From contig DATKKM010000139.1 in NCBI GenBank assembly GCA_035542855.1, positions 1 to 16,672 on the forward strand: a stretch of DNA of 16,672 nucleotides, read 5' to 3'. Below are positions 14,196 through 16,672 of this stretch, piece by piece; within the stretch, counting starts at the first letter, position 1, and each line of letters opens with the position of its first letter. This stretch comes from DATKKM01 sp035542855 (lineage in GTDB: Bacteria; Chloroflexota; Dehalococcoidia; SM23-28-2; RBG-16-64-32). The position numbers and the translations under genes are program-made. Under the pieces are notes generated by a model. That model did not search any database. It saw only the letters and a list, made by a program, of their open reading frames with translations, and was not told the DNA's origin.

Positions 14196-14201
14196 TATCA
14201 T
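14196..14201 (+). promoter_or_regulatory. candidate -10 box (TATCAT) for the translin-family gene
   Basis: TATCAT ends 7 nt before ATG 14209 and overlaps the alternative ATG at 14200. No Shine-Dalgarno precedes either start. If functional, it gives a leaderless message beginning at or next to ATG 14209. Confidence 0.35.
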
Positions 14202-14208
14202 GACGCGC

Positions 14209-14847
14209 ATGAACGTAGACGGCCTCCCCGAAATCGCTGACAACATCCGCGTGCACCTGGGCGAGAAGCACGCCGCCCGCGAGCAGGCCCTCGCCCTCAC
14301 CCGCGAGGTGATCCGCCTCTCCGCCAACGCTATCCGCAACGTGCACCGCGGCAACTTTGCGGAGGCCGAGGAGCTGATCGCTAAAGGACGCGCCAACCTC
14401 GATCAGACCGAGACGCAGCTGGCGGCCCACCGGGACATCTACTTTGCCGGCTTTGTCCACGACGCGCACAAAGAGTTCGCCGAGGCCAGTTGCACGCTGG
14501 CTTTGATCGCCGGGCGGCCTCTGCCGACGCCGGAGCAGGTGGGCGTGATGCCGGCCTCGTACCTCAACGGCCTGGGCGAGGTGATCGGCGAGTTGCGGCG
14601 GCACCTGCTGGACCGCATGCGTGCGGGCGACATTGAGCACTGCGAGGACGCCCTGCGGGTTATGGGCGACATCTACGACGCGATCGTGACGATGGACTAC
14701 CCCGAAGCCGTCACCGCCGGCCTCCGCCGCACGGCAGATGCCATGCGCGGCATCCTGGAGCGCACCCGCGGCGACTTCACGACGTCCTACATGCAGCGCC
14801 GCCTGGAAGACCGCCTGCGCGAGGTGGAGGAGCGGCTTTCGAAGTAG
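14209..14847 (+). CDS. translin/TRAX family protein (prokaryotic C3PO-type RNase homologue)
   Basis: A 212-residue all-helical protein. The strongest signature is at 116-160: PASYLNGLGEVIGELRRHL, MRAGD and GDIYDAI. This aligns with human TRAX's P-x-D-Y-L-x-G...TGEL-M-R...GD...VYDGF, as I recall it. Upstream, KEFAEA (88-93) aligns with QEYVEA of TRAX, so Glu89, Glu92 and Asp157 occupy the positions of the E-E-D catalytic residues of the C3PO RNase. Eukaryotic C3PO removes siRNA passenger strands and processes tRNA; archaeal homologues form catalytic octamers. ATG 14209 was preferred because TATCAT overlaps the ATG at 14200. A basic/acidic C-terminal helix (MQRRLEDRLREVEERLSK) may be coiled-coil. 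It lies 80 bp after the second FmdB gene and ends before a strong terminator. Confidence 0.82.
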   Translation: MNVDGLPEIADNIRVHLGEKHAAREQALALTREVIRLSANAIRNVHRGNFAEAEELIAKGRANLDQTETQLAAHRDIYFAGFVHDAHKEFAEASCTLALIAGRPLPTPEQVGVMPASYLNGLGEVIGELRRHLLDRMRAGDIEHCEDALRVMGDIYDAIVTMDYPEAVTAGLRRTADAMRGILERTRGDFTTSYMQRRLEDRLREVEERLSK

Positions 14848-14860
14848 CGAATCCGCACAG

Positions 14861-14901
14861 ACGAAGAGGGCCGGGCGATCTTCGCCCGGCCCTCTGTTCG
14901 T
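14861..14901. terminator. strong bidirectional terminator between the translin-family gene and clpC
   Basis: AGAGGGCCGGGCGA (14865-14878) and TCGCCCGGCCCTCT (14882-14895) form a perfect 14-bp stem with a 3-nt loop. ACGA/TCGT can extend it past a 2-nt bulge. It sits between convergent genes (stops at 14847 and 14914). T-runs are short on both sides, as is common in GC-rich genomes. Confidence 0.8.
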
Positions 14902-14913
14902 CGTCGCCTTTGA

Positions 14914-16672
<1,759 letters not shown>

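Overview
This is a GC-rich, gene-dense bacterial chromosome segment. It carries household genes with no plasmid, phage, IS or CRISPR content. The protein set suggests Chloroflexota, possibly the Dehalococcoidia: stand-alone hisF and hisI, the ribosomal order rplU-rpmA-rpmE followed by a DUF1385 gene, a CoxG-like SRPBCC protein, a deazaflavin-type oxidoreductase, a bacterial translin/TRAX homologue and a ClpC-type ATPase. That assignment is an inference from family content, since no 16S or other marker is present.

Layout. Positions 1-66 are the last 21 codons of an acyl-CoA dehydrogenase. A deazaflavin-type oxidoreductase (+) then converges on, and overlaps by 169 bp, a CoxG-like gene (-). A TauE/SafE permease (+) diverges from coxG. 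Next come hisF and hisI, with a small membrane-associated unknown gene coupled to hisI by a TGATG overlap. A 237-bp convergent gap holds two inverted GTAG-type REP units and a second structured element. The minus-strand block that follows reads ftsH, rplU (L21), rpmA (L27), rpmE (L31), DUF1385. It has an extended -10 promoter before ftsH and a second sigma70-like promoter before rplU that overlaps the ftsH stop codon. A tautomerase (-) and rnhB (+) are divergent. Then follow a phosphotriesterase-like lactonase (+), a REP palindrome, yraN (+), a convergent PAP2/radical-SAM pair (-), and a + strand cluster of a RecB/Cas4-like Fe-S nuclease, two tandem FmdB zinc ribbons and a TRAX-like protein. 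A strong bidirectional terminator separates that cluster from the C-terminal part of clpC (-), which runs off the window end.

Most notable. (1) rplU has no ATG, GTG or TTG where L21 should begin. Instead an ATT codon sits 6 nt after a GGAGG Shine-Dalgarno, behind a hairpin-rich leader, which suggests an AUU-initiated, translationally controlled ribosomal protein gene. (2) Several genes lacking a Shine-Dalgarno have a TANNNT box 6-9 nt before the start codon, a pattern expected of leaderless transcripts. (3) The nuclease/FmdB/FmdB/translin cluster (12.6-14.85 kb) is the best candidate for an undescribed nucleic-acid-processing module. Its translin homologue keeps residues aligning with the TRAX catalytic E-E-D triad.
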